Assembly (NCBI GenBank): GCA_910578615.1
Contig: CAJTRI010000014.1
Coordinates: 1 to 64,000, forward strand
Direction of reading: 5' to 3'
DNA: 64,000 bases
DNA from: an uncultured Duncaniella sp.
GTDB lineage: Bacteria; Bacteroidota; Bacteroidia; Bacteroidales; Muribaculaceae
Both the position numbers and the translations under genes were made by a program. Numbering within the stretch: position 1 is the stretch's first letter; every line of letters starts with the position of its first letter. The notes below the pieces were generated by a model. It was not told the DNA's origin and did not search any database. It worked only from the letters and a program-made list of their open reading frames with translations. Positions 17,760 through 25,237 of the stretch are shown here, piece by piece.

Positions 17760-17915
17760 GTTTACAGTTTACAATTATTATAAAATGACTGATTACCAAG
17801 TGTTTATAATGTAAACCGTCTTTGTAAACCATCTTTGCATAAGTCGTTTACAAAATTTTCGCCTTATCGGTATCTGCTTTGTAAACGACTTATGCAAATT
17901 CCAATTTGGTTTACA
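17760..17915. other. Candidate phage replication origin: iterons and perfect inverted repeat
   Basis: Seven copies of GTTTACA/TGTAAAC start at 17760, 17767, 17810, 17823, 17846, 17880 and 17909. Two of them sit in a perfect 21-bp inverted repeat (17834-17854 and 17878-17898; arms begin TTTGCATAAGTCG and end CGACTTATGCAAA) around a 23-nt loop. The region is AT-rich and directly follows the primase/helicase stop codon. Iterons next to a replication gene suggest an origin; a repressor-binding site is the alternative. Confidence 0.55.
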
Positions 17916-20343
17916 AATCCTCATCTTTGTTATTCTTGTCAATAGGTCGTTTATAGCTTTTCTGCAACCCGTATACCGCCTCGCAATGTCGTGACAATAC
18001 GGGCCCCTCCCAGCCGATGCGTTTTAGCATTTTAGCCACTCGTTGCGATAAGTATTTATAATCGTTGCTTTGGGTATCTTTTCCCAAACGCTCGTTTATA
18101 AACTCCAATGGGCAAACCCTATCACGCAGCGTAGAGCCGTTAGCATCCAGTAAATCTGGGGTGCTTATATATTGCCTACGTTCCTTTGCGTTCTTAGTGT
18201 TCCAGTCAGGCGGCAGCAATGTGTCAAGATAAGCGTGTAATACGCCCTCCATGTCTGCGTCGTCGTCGGAGTAATCCGCTTGCCTCTGCTTCATTTTATC
18301 ATCGAGATATTTAGGCAGACAAAGTTTTTCGCCGTGTCTCCAATACTCGACAGCCTCGGCCCATAATTGGTCGCGTTCTGCCTCCAGTTTCTCAAACCAG
18401 CTTTCGCCATGCTTGCGCAGTCCCGGGTTTATGGCTATTATTGGAAAACGCCGATTACCTGTTTCATCTTTAAGGAAATACTGTTCATTGGTGGTTCCGA
18501 AAAACACGCATTGCCTATGTACTTTTTCTTTTCTGGTTCCGTATGCCGGTCTAAATTCATCAACTTGGTTGGTTATGAATTGCTTCACAGCGGTTATTTC
18601 GCTGCGCCTCATGCCGTCAAGTTCGCCTATCTCTATGAGGTGAGAGCCTTGCACCTGTTCGGCTCCTTCCTTGCCTTCCATTGAGGTTAGACCGTCTTTG
18701 TAGTATTCGCCGCCCATGATGCGTATGAGCGACGATTTACCTGACCCCTGCGGCCCTGCGAGTATGAGGCAATAATCATACTTGCAGCCCGGGTTCATCA
18801 CACGTGCCACCGCAGCGGTAAAATGTATTCGGGTTATAGCCCTTGTTAATTCGGTATCTTCTGCGCCTATATAGTCTATAATAATACGCTCCAGCCTCGG
18901 TGTTCCATCCCATACCAAACCGCTAAAATATTCGCGTATCGGATGGCGTTGGTACTTAGTTATAACCATGTCGAGCGCGTCCCGGATTTTTTCTTTGCCT
19001 GCTATCTCATAGTCGTTTTCAAGCCAGCCGCGTAAATTAGCGTCGTCGCGGTTGCCCCATTGCGTCGCCTTTTTATCCCACGGCAGACCATGTTCTACGG
19101 AGATATTGTTGCGCAAAAGGTCTAAATACAGATGCCCTTTCAGTCGGGCGTCATTCTCCAGTATTTTAACGATATTGTTTATAGTGCTTTTGATAGTTCC
19201 TTTGCGGTCGCGTTCAAGTTCGGCCATCCAGTCAGTGTTAGGGATCTCGATCTGCTCGCCCTCTGTGTCGATGTCGGCAAAATCGCCCTCCGCGTCGGCT
19301 AACCTCTCTTTTGTGAGCAATACGCGCACCGCCTTATCGGTAGCTGCAAAATCCTGCATTTTTGTGTACGACGGCAGCCGGGTAATGTCGGTTACCCGGC
19401 TACCCTCATCCTGCACGCCAAACAGATGTATGCGCACTATGTCAAAGGCGTTGCACAGCCTCATACTTGCAGGGTCGGTCTCATGGTGAGAATAGGCAAA
19501 TTTGCCCTCGTAGGTCACGCAGCCACCGGCGACGCTTCCGGCCCGGTAGGTATATCGCCCGTCCGTCCCGGTCTTTTCGTACACGTCGGGCAGAAACTTC
19601 TCTATCGCTTCCTCGATAGTATAAGCCCGGCAAAACGCGCCTATCAGTCCGGGTTTCTCGGTCGGATCGCCGGCCTTGCGGATTTCGTGCGCCAGTACGT
19701 CACCCTCGCGGCTCGACATAGGCCACTCGCTAACGTCCTGCGGGTTTCGGTAGGTCGCCAGCACCTCGTCAACGTCAAAGGCCGGCCCGTCTTGGTAATC
19801 GAAAAAATATTCTCCGTCGCGGCTCGTACTGGGCCAATAAAACAGGCGCGGCAGTTGGTAGGTCGTATGATCGAAAAGTTCGATGCCTATGCGCGAAGTC
19901 CAGTAACGGCAGACCGGCTCATACTCGGCCGGTGTTATCTGTCTGTTTGCAGGAAGCACCAAACGCAAACGCGGCTTTTCGGGCGTATGTTTGTGTGTGC
20001 TGTATATCATAGCCGCGCAGTCGAAATTCAGGGTAAAATCGTCCCAGACGTCGGCGGTGCCATAGTCAATATCGAGCGTGACCAGCGTGCGGTATATCAC
20101 GTTTGCGGTTTTGCGTATGCCGTTAGACAGATAGCCGCCGACAAAACCGCCCACGTCTTTAACGCTGCTCTGTTCCTCCCGGCTCATGCGCAGATACTCG
20201 CGCACGCTTTCGCCGGTGCGCTTGGTGTCGGCGCACTTGGCCAAAATGTCGCTCCACTTCCATGACTTGTTACGCCATTTTTTCGATAGTCGGCTGTGGG
20301 CCGTGGCTATGTCTAAATCAAAATCAAATCTTAACTTATCCAT
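17911..20343 (-). CDS. VapE-type primase/helicase
   Basis: The 810-residue protein joins an N-terminal archaeo-eukaryotic-type primase domain (about 1-220, with the DxD in TLVTLDIDYG and RLRLVLPANRQ) to a C-terminal VapE/superfamily 3-like ATPase (about 450-700): FSGLVWDGTPRLERIIIDYIG, Walker A LILAGPQGSGKSSLIRIM, ELDGMRRSEITAVKQFIT and FFGTTNEQYFLKDETGNRRFP. It would prime and unwind phage DNA, and the candidate origin lies right behind its stop. It starts inside the end of the 66-residue gene before it (8-nt overlap). Confidence 0.9.
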   Translation of the reverse strand: MDKLRFDFDLDIATAHSRLSKKWRNKSWKWSDILAKCADTKRTGESVREYLRMSREEQSSVKDVGGFVGGYLSNGIRKTANVIYRTLVTLDIDYGTADVWDDFTLNFDCAAMIYSTHKHTPEKPRLRLVLPANRQITPAEYEPVCRYWTSRIGIELFDHTTYQLPRLFYWPSTSRDGEYFFDYQDGPAFDVDEVLATYRNPQDVSEWPMSSREGDVLAHEIRKAGDPTEKPGLIGAFCRAYTIEEAIEKFLPDVYEKTGTDGRYTYRAGSVAGGCVTYEGKFAYSHHETDPASMRLCNAFDIVRIHLFGVQDEGSRVTDITRLPSYTKMQDFAATDKAVRVLLTKERLADAEGDFADIDTEGEQIEIPNTDWMAELERDRKGTIKSTINNIVKILENDARLKGHLYLDLLRNNISVEHGLPWDKKATQWGNRDDANLRGWLENDYEIAGKEKIRDALDMVITKYQRHPIREYFSGLVWDGTPRLERIIIDYIGAEDTELTRAITRIHFTAAVARVMNPGCKYDYCLILAGPQGSGKSSLIRIMGGEYYKDGLTSMEGKEGAEQVQGSHLIEIGELDGMRRSEITAVKQFITNQVDEFRPAYGTRKEKVHRQCVFFGTTNEQYFLKDETGNRRFPIIAINPGLRKHGESWFEKLEAERDQLWAEAVEYWRHGEKLCLPKYLDDKMKQRQADYSDDDADMEGVLHAYLDTLLPPDWNTKNAKERRQYISTPDLLDANGSTLRDRVCPLEFINERLGKDTQSNDYKYLSQRVAKMLKRIGWEGPVLSRHCEAVYGLQKSYKRPIDKNNKDEDL

Positions 20344-20536
20344 TGGTCACGCCCCCCAGTGCGGTACGGAAATATCCGGCATTTGCTTCGTCGGTTATTA
20401 TCTCGATCTCGCGCATGCCGACATTAGGCTTTTTAATGCGCAGTTCGCACGCCGGGGTTTTGTCTGCCTCCATTAAGGCAAACACGCCCGGTATCTTTGT
20501 GCGCGGTACTCGGAAACGTAATGTGGTTGTCGCCAT
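20336..20536 (-). CDS. Small phage protein, unknown function
   Basis: The 66-residue protein (MATTTLRFRVPRTKIPGVFALMEADKTPACELRIKKPN) is not recognised. It is basic, with no membrane segment or cysteine motif. It overlaps the primase/helicase start by 8 nt and lies one base after the methyltransferase stop, so it is clearly part of the early operon. A role in replication is possible from position only. Confidence 0.6.
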   Translation of the reverse strand: MATTTLRFRVPRTKIPGVFALMEADKTPACELRIKKPNVGMREIEIITDEANAGYFRTALGGVTNG

Positions 20537-20537
20537 A

Positions 20538-21238
20538 CTAAAATAGTGTTGGCTGGATAGTGGGCGGTGCCGGTGGTTCGCCTAAACACTCGGCCATAAA
20601 TCGCAGCTCTTGTTTGTCGAAATATTCTTTATCAATTTCACAGCCGACAAAATCCAGTCCCATGCGGTATGCCGCTATGCGACTGCTTCCACTACCTAAA
20701 TGAGTGTCTAATATTTTGTCGCCTGTTTTGGCATACATTCTATAAAGCCATTCATATAGCTTTATAGGTTTTTGCGTAGGGTGTATGCGCGGATTTTTTC
20801 GGGTTCCTTGCGGCGTACATTCAAATACTTTCGCGTTTGTGGAAAATGAAGTCCACGCATATTCGGCCATAGCCATACTGAATTTTTCCGATATTGACAG
20901 CTTGCGCCATACAATAAAGCACCGTGTCGGGGGCATATTGAAATAATTAGCACCCCAAATTATTTGGTTCTTTGAAACCCGGAAAAGTTCGGCAAAATAT
21001 TCCGGGCTGGGGGCTTCATCCCAGCCTATAATTTTTTTCCGTACTTGGTCGCCCATGTGCCGCCGGTTCTCGTTACTCGTTCTGTACCTGTCAAACCAGC
21101 CGCCGAAGCGTCGCCCCCCACGCCGGAATTTGCGCCGCCGTAGGGTGGATCAACTACGGCCAAATCAAAATAGCCGTCGGGGATAGTATGCATATATTCC
21201 ATGCAGTCGATGTTGTATGCTTCACTTATTGGGTTCAT
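20538..21238 (-). pseudogene. Beta-class DNA N-methyltransferase, split at A7 run
   Basis: Part 1 (21238 to 21026) has the catalytic motif LAVVDPPYGG; part 2 (frame open from about 21056 to 20538) has HPTQKPIKLYEWLYRMYAKTGDKILDTHLGSGSS, the AdoMet-binding motif. Order IV then I marks the beta class (N6-adenine or N4-cytosine). The two lie in different frames: part 1 reads GTWATKYGKK then TAG, and one more A in the A7 run (21032-21038), or a -1 slip at A AAA AAA, restores KIIGWDEAPSPEYF as one protein of about 233 residues. It may be a null mutation, a phase-variable gene, a recoded gene or a sequencing error. ATG 21238 is chosen over TTG 21244. Confidence 0.8.
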
Positions 21239-21311
21239 AATCAAATAAATTAGGTTGTTTATGTTTGGCGTACCATTTGGCTATATCCTCTTTGCAATAT
21301 CCGTGATTCAT
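21222..21311 (-). CDS. 29-residue phage micropeptide
   Basis: The ATG at 21309-21311 overlaps the stop of the DUF551 gene (ATGA), and the frame MNHGYCKEDIAKWYAKHKQPNLFDYEPNK ends inside the methyltransferase start region. The tight overlap on both sides and a plausible helical sequence suggest a real coupled gene, although it is too short for a family assignment. It is acidic/basic mixed, with one Cys. Confidence 0.5.
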   Translation of the reverse strand: MNHGYCKEDIAKWYAKHKQPNLFDYEPNK

Positions 21312-21688
21312 TTCTTCTCTGTGTTTGTGTCTGGGAGGGAGGGAATAGGCATCCAATGGGTTATGCAATAACCCAAATTACGGTTAATATTTTCTTCTAT
21401 GGTAAAACCATATTGCTCAAAATATATGAATTCCCTAACATGAATGACGTATCTGCCGGTCTTTGCCGAACGATAATATTCCCTTATCAATATCTTCTCT
21501 CTGTCTTTTGGCAATTCTTCCTTAGGTGTTCGCCAAAGCGGTTGCTCGCAGGCGGTGTAGCCGTCGGAGTAGGCTTGCGTAAATAGGTCACGTATTTCAT
21601 CAATTGGCATATCCATTAGCCGGTCGATGTTGTCGAGGAACATTTTATTGCCGTATTCCTGCGCCTGCTGGGATTTGTTCGGGGTCAT
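21308..21688 (-). CDS. DUF551-domain phage protein
   Basis: The 126-residue protein ends in a DUF551-type domain: LWRTPKEELPKDREKILIREYYR...HWMPIPSLPD, the W..P.E.LP...E and HWMP.P.LP signatures. The N-terminal half (QEYGNKMFLDNIDRLMDMPIDEIRDLFTQAYSDGY) is helical. DUF551 proteins are common in phage early regions; their role is not known. It starts 19 nt after the terminator-like repeat at 21707-21769. Confidence 0.7.
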   Translation of the reverse strand: MTPNKSQQAQEYGNKMFLDNIDRLMDMPIDEIRDLFTQAYSDGYTACEQPLWRTPKEELPKDREKILIREYYRSAKTGRYVIHVREFIYFEQYGFTIEENINRNLGYCITHWMPIPSLPDTNTEKK

Positions 21689-21706
21689 TGTTGTGAATTT
21701 AAAAAA

Positions 21707-21769
21707 CAGCCGGAAGCCAAAGGTGTCAAACTTTTTAATCTTACTATGGAGATTTGCGGTTTCCGGCTG
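21707..21769 (-). terminator. Inverted repeat with T-run before DUF551 gene
   Basis: CAGCCGGAAGCC (21707-21718) pairs with GGTTTCCGGCTG (21758-21769), 11 of 12 bases. Read leftward the hairpin is followed by TTTTTT, as in an intrinsic terminator, though the loop is long (39 nt). It overlaps the plus-strand promoter at 21753-21784 and would cut early-operon transcription short of the replication genes unless antiterminated. Confidence 0.5.
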
Positions 21770-21784
21770 GAAGTGTTATATTTG
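21753..21784 (+). promoter_or_regulatory. Consensus Bacteroidetes promoter for moron gene
   Basis: TTTG (21753-21756), a 20-bp spacer and TATATTTG (21777-21784) match the TTTG-N20-TAnnTTTG consensus without a mismatch. It faces right, against the early operon, and lies 38 bp before the ATG at 21823. Confidence 0.85.
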
Positions 21785-21822
21785 TGTTGTCAAATTTTTT
21801 AATAAGTAATTTTACAAAAATT

Positions 21823-22092
21823 ATGGAGATAAAAGAAATGCCTAAAGTGCTTGAAGCACTTGGTCGTAAGGTCGGCGCTCCAAAATGCCTTATGTGCGGA
21901 TGCACAGATCTTGCTGTAAACACGATTGAGTATCAAAAAATATCTCGTCAGAGGGAGGGCAACAAAATCCATATGCAGTCCTTGACATTTGATTACAATC
22001 CAACTGTCATAGCCGTTTGTAGACACTGTGGTTTCAATATGGACTTTTCGCTTAGTGTCCTGCTCGACGACCCGGATTATCTAAACAAGTAA
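21823..22092 (+). CDS. Zinc-ribbon protein, probable moron
   Basis: The 89-residue protein (MEIKEMPKVLEALGRKVGAPKCLMCGCTDLAVNTIEYQKISRQ) carries CLMCG near residue 22 and CRHCG near residue 72, two CxxC knuckles of a zinc ribbon. It is the only plus-strand gene in the early region and has its own perfect promoter, so it is expected to be expressed in the lysogen. Its 3' end overlaps the convergent 22052-22222 gene by 41 nt. Role unknown; a regulatory or nucleic-acid-binding function is the cautious guess. Confidence 0.75.
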   Translation: MEIKEMPKVLEALGRKVGAPKCLMCGCTDLAVNTIEYQKISRQREGNKIHMQSLTFDYNPTVIAVCRHCGFNMDFSLSVLLDDPDYLNK

Positions 22093-22222
22093 TTCCGGGG
22101 AAGGCGCCATTATTAGAAGCGACCCATCCATCAAATTTCTGTCCCCAGATTGTTCTGCGAGTTTTCTTGTGGAACAGTTTGGTGTATGCCTTTGAGAAAA
22201 GGGTTTTGATTTTCTGTTTCAT
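22052..22222 (-). CDS. Small basic phage protein, possibly truncated
   Basis: The 56-residue protein MKQKIKTLFSKAYTKLFHKKTRRTIWGQKFDGWVASNNGAFPGITCL starts in an ATGA overlap with the lipoprotein gene, which supports translation. The N-terminus is highly basic. Its last 13 codons overlap the end of the opposing zinc-ribbon gene, so the C-terminus (DNPGRRAGH) may be a junction artefact of that insertion. Function not recognised. Confidence 0.5.
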   Translation of the reverse strand: MKQKIKTLFSKAYTKLFHKKTRRTIWGQKFDGWVASNNGAFPGITCLDNPGRRAGH

Positions 22223-22536
22223 TGTTCTGAATTTGTTTTGTGGCACGGGCAGTCCGGGTTGTTAAACCATATGGAATCGCCGGCGCTCACGGCGTTGTAT
22301 GAGGTTTTATCAACGTTAAAAACCTCGATTATGCCGCTATCCCGCACCGTGATACAATAGGAAGCGGGACGGAGCATGGTTATAGGCATCTTTAACGCAG
22401 CATTGTATTGAACAATAGTCTGCTCGGGAGTCATACTCTTGTCAACCACCACGCCTTTGTCAATCTTATGCTTTACGCATCCCGTCAATGCAACAGCAAA
22501 CAGGGTAAGGAATGGTATTATCAGTCTTAGTTTCAT
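22219..22536 (-). CDS. Phage lipoprotein
   Basis: The 105-residue protein has a lipoprotein signal: MKLRLIIPFLTLFAVALTGC, with the lipobox LTGC (Cys at 20). The exported part (VKHKIDKGVVVDKSMTPEQTIVQYNAALKMPITM) contains DKGVVVDKS, and the C-terminus has DCPCHKTNSEQ. Lipoproteins with a DKGVVVDK motif recur in Bacteroidales phages; their role is not established. It is followed by the 56-residue gene (ATGA overlap) and preceded by a membrane protein gene. Confidence 0.75.
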   Translation of the reverse strand: MKLRLIIPFLTLFAVALTGCVKHKIDKGVVVDKSMTPEQTIVQYNAALKMPITMLRPASYCITVRDSGIIEVFNVDKTSYNAVSAGDSIWFNNPDCPCHKTNSEQ

Positions 22537-22562
22537 AAGTCGATTCTTTTTGTCGGTGAAAA

Positions 22563-22910
22563 CTATCGCCAGTCATAGCACAGTTCCTTTCCGAGGTTAT
22601 CCACAAGACCCTCGGCCTCGTTGCGGTTGTACTCGGCATCATCGGTGTCGAATGTCTTGATGAGGGTGTGGTAGAGCGGCGAACCGTCCGTGGTGTAGGA
22701 AACACGGTAGACGGCGAACCGTCCTTTGGTTATAGTGAATATGCGGAATTTGACTTTGGATGATTCACGCTCCGTGTCGGATTCACGTTTCTGCCCTTTG
22801 AGCCGGGTGATCGTCAGGGCGAGGCGTTTCCGCCTGACGGAGGCTGCGAGGTTGACGCACAGGCTCGCGCCGAGAAGTGCGGAAAGGATGATGATTGCTG
22901 TCGTTGTCAT
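22563..22910 (-). CDS. Single-pass membrane protein of phage early region
   Basis: The 115-residue protein (MTTTAIIILSALLGASLCVNLAASVRRKRLALTITRLKGQKRESDTERESSKVKF) has one N-terminal membrane helix (residues 4-24) followed by a positive stretch, so the C-terminal domain is likely cytoplasmic. That part (FRIFTITKGRFAVYRVSYTTDGSPLYHTLIKTFDTDDAEYNRNEAEGLVDNL) is mixed alpha/beta. Not recognised. Its leader is the second copy of the duplicated element at 22930-23000. Confidence 0.65.
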   Translation of the reverse strand: MTTTAIIILSALLGASLCVNLAASVRRKRLALTITRLKGQKRESDTERESSKVKFRIFTITKGRFAVYRVSYTTDGSPLYHTLIKTFDTDDAEYNRNEAEGLVDNLGKELCYDWR

Positions 22911-22929
22911 GATGTTTATAAATGTTAAA

Positions 22930-22986
22930 TTATTTGCGTGTTTTCGATTTTAGCGAGTTTCCGCGCTTCGGTGATACTTTTACCAT
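22930..22986 (-). CDS. 18-residue micropeptide in leader repeat copy 2
   Basis: ATG GTA AAA GTA TCA CCG ... TAA encodes MVKVSPKRGNSLKSKTRK. GAGATAACAAAC precedes the ATG, a possible ribosome-binding stretch. The related leader at 8384-8452 preserves VKVSP..N.LKSK with several synonymous third-base changes, consistent with past selection on the peptide. The highly basic peptide could bind nucleic acid; alternatively only the RNA or DNA matters. Confidence 0.45.
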   Translation of the reverse strand: MVKVSPKRGNSLKSKTRK

Positions 22987-23001
22987 GTTTGTTATCTCTG
23001 C
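22930..23001 (-). repeat. Leader repeat copy 2
   Basis: This stretch aligns without gaps to 8384-8452 from GAGATAACAAACAT through GTAAAAGTATCACC and AAATCGAAAA. Similarity continues through TTTAACA.TTAT.AACA to the ATG of the downstream gene. Both copies begin soon after the previous gene stops. Confidence 0.75.
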
Positions 23002-23038
23002 GCGTGTATGGGCTTCTATTTACGTTTTATGGGGTTTA

Positions 23039-24991
23039 TTAATCTTTGAGGTAGTACGGCGTGCTATACCCGGCACCTTTTAACGGCAGATCGCGGCACC
23101 AGTCTATCGGCTCGCTAAATAAAGCCTCCACGTCTGCCAGCGGTCGGTCTATCGGGGTTTCGGCTATAATCTCATCATGCACATGAAACACGATGGGTAG
23201 ATTTTCACGCCGTGCGCGAAGCATCACGACACCTAAGATGTCGCGTGCGGTAGCCTGTACGATATTCTCGGTGAGCTTGCCGCCGTATGTCCGTGTTACT
23301 CCCCATTTCTTTGTCGCTTGGATCATACCCTCATACTCTATAATCTCGTGGTCGCCTCGCCAGCCGTCGTTATATTCCATGCTTATGCGTGCGCGTGGGT
23401 AGCAAATGGTACGTCCTGACGGCAGGGTGATAAGTAGCATACCCCAGCGGAAGCCGACGGTAATACCCCGGTGTATCGTCACGGTATTGCCGGTTTTGAT
23501 CGCTGTAATGGCGGCTTTTTCGACGACGGCCCAGAATCGTACTATACGGGGGTTGGCCTCACGCCACAGTTTTACGGTTTCCTTTTCTTCGTGTTCGGTC
23601 AGACCTAATTTTGAGCCGCCCATTGCTTCCAGTGCGGCGATCCCTCCGCCATAGCCTAACGCCAGTACGGATATTTTACCCTTTTGGCGTAGATGGCTGT
23701 TCTTGCCGTGCTTCTCGACAGGCACGCCAAACATCTGTGAGGCCGTAGCACAATAGATGTCGCCGCCGTTTCTGAATACTTCCAGTACCCAGCTTTCACC
23801 GGCTATCCATGCTATAACGCGCGCCTCGATAGCGGAAAAGTCGCACACATGGAATATGTGTCCGGGCGCGGCGACGAATGCCGTGCGTATCAGTTCGCTT
23901 AATACCTGTGTGACATTGGCGTAGTTCATTTCAAATTCTTCCAGATCTCCACCTTTAACCAGTGTCCGGGCATAGTCCAGATCGGCTAAATGATTTTGCG
24001 GCAGGTTCTGTACCTGCACCAGCCTACCGGCCCAGCGGCCAGTACGCGCGGCTCCGCAAAATTGCAATAGTCCGTGTATGCGTCCGTCGTCGCACACGCA
24101 CGTTTGCATAGCTTCATACTTCTTGTTAGAGGTCTTAGCCATTTCGCGGCGCAGTGCCATAATTCGTCGTGCTTCGGGCCAGTAGGTTAGTGCGTCCTCG
24201 ATTTCGTCTATGTTGTTTTTGTTTATAGATAGAAAACCGATTCCTGTATTCTCATTAAGCCACTTCTTTATTTGCACCGTGCTGTTTGGATTTTCAAGCC
24301 CCGTTATACGCTGTGCTTCTTTTAACAGTTCGGCTTTATATTCGATGTCGAAGCGTGCGGCATTATCCACCAGTACGCGGTCGATAAGTACGCCGCGATC
24401 GTTAATCTCTTGGTCGGCGATATATAGCTGCTCGTCAAATTCGGCAGGTTCAAGGCGGCGCACTTTGGCCAATAACGCCTGTTCTACCTCCACGTCACGT
24501 ATACAGTATTTTTTGAACGTCTCCCAGCGGTCGGGGGCTGCACTCGGCAGGTGACGCACACCGTTACGCCCCGGCATAGAGAAAAAGCGTATAAGCGTTT
24601 TGCCCTCGGTCATTTTGCCATCTGCCAGTCTAAGCACCTCGCCGCATTGACCCAGCGACAGGGGCAAACCCATCCGGGCGGCGCGTACCATTGTGCATTT
24701 CCACTGTGCCGGATCTAACGGTTTGCTTAGTCCGTAATACCTGCTAAGGCAGATGCGTTCAAATGCGGCGTTCCATGCCGTTTTTGTTACTTCCGGGGCT
24801 ATGAGCGCGTTATATATTTCGTCGGGTAGTTCCTCGCCCTGCGCAAAGTCCACGCATGACACCGGGCCGTTATCCACGCTGTACGCAAATAACAATATCG
24901 TAAAGTCCGGGGCCTCGACGTACCTATACACGCCGCACTTAGCCAAATCGCGGCTGCTATACGTTTCTATGTCTATGCCTAACTCGCGCAT
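23039..24991 (-). CDS. Phage DNA polymerase, family A
   Basis: The 650-residue protein starts MRELGIDIETYSSRDLAKCGVYRYVEAPDF, a DnaQ-like 3'-5' exonuclease motif (DIETYS) that justifies the ATG at 24991. Family A polymerase motifs follow: ARTGRWAGRLVQVQNLPQNH, HVCDFSAIEARVIAWIAGE (motif A), KISVLALGYGGGIAALEAM (motif B region, O-helix), and FHVHDEIIAE (motif C). This is a T7-like replicative enzyme. Its start overlaps the stop of the small membrane protein by one base (TGATG). Confidence 0.93.
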   Translation of the reverse strand: MRELGIDIETYSSRDLAKCGVYRYVEAPDFTILLFAYSVDNGPVSCVDFAQGEELPDEIYNALIAPEVTKTAWNAAFERICLSRYYGLSKPLDPAQWKCTMVRAARMGLPLSLGQCGEVLRLADGKMTEGKTLIRFFSMPGRNGVRHLPSAAPDRWETFKKYCIRDVEVEQALLAKVRRLEPAEFDEQLYIADQEINDRGVLIDRVLVDNAARFDIEYKAELLKEAQRITGLENPNSTVQIKKWLNENTGIGFLSINKNNIDEIEDALTYWPEARRIMALRREMAKTSNKKYEAMQTCVCDDGRIHGLLQFCGAARTGRWAGRLVQVQNLPQNHLADLDYARTLVKGGDLEEFEMNYANVTQVLSELIRTAFVAAPGHIFHVCDFSAIEARVIAWIAGESWVLEVFRNGGDIYCATASQMFGVPVEKHGKNSHLRQKGKISVLALGYGGGIAALEAMGGSKLGLTEHEEKETVKLWREANPRIVRFWAVVEKAAITAIKTGNTVTIHRGITVGFRWGMLLITLPSGRTICYPRARISMEYNDGWRGDHEIIEYEGMIQATKKWGVTRTYGGKLTENIVQATARDILGVVMLRARRENLPIVFHVHDEIIAETPIDRPLADVEALFSEPIDWCRDLPLKGAGYSTPYYLKD

Positions 24992-25167
24992 CACTCTTTG
25001 CCTTTGACGTTTTCTAAAAGCCGGTCGGTCGCTTCGTTTGAGGTGTTCGCCATTGCGTCGAGCGCATCGTATGCCAATGCGACAGGCAGGGCGATAGTAC
25101 GGAATATGACAGCCAGTGTGCTGCATACTATCGCGCCGATGATGTAAACTATTTTCTTTGCTTTCAT
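24991..25167 (-). CDS. Small phage membrane protein
   Basis: The 58-residue protein MKAKKIVYIIGAIVCSTLAVIFRTIALPVALAYDALDAMANTSNEATDRL has one long hydrophobic segment (residues 6-32) and an acidic/polar tail. ATG 25167 is chosen; an upstream in-frame start would overlap the ssDNA-binding protein gene. The stop overlaps the polymerase start. Function not recognised; it is too short for a family call. Confidence 0.55.
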   Translation of the reverse strand: MKAKKIVYIIGAIVCSTLAVIFRTIALPVALAYDALDAMANTSNEATDRLLENVKGKE

Positions 25168-25237
25168 TGTTTTTGTTGTTTTAGATACCCCCCGGCACAT
25201 GGCCGGTAGGGGTATGTTTTTAGTGATGGGGTTTGTT

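Noticed and set aside
19426..20265. 279-codon plus-strand frame
   Set aside because: Antisense to the VapE-type primase/helicase, whose motifs are complete; no promoter or neighbour supports it.
22219..22910. Spanin (Rz/Rz1-like) pair from the lipoprotein and membrane protein
   Set aside because: They lie in the early replication region without holin or endolysin, and the membrane protein lacks a coiled-coil periplasmic domain.
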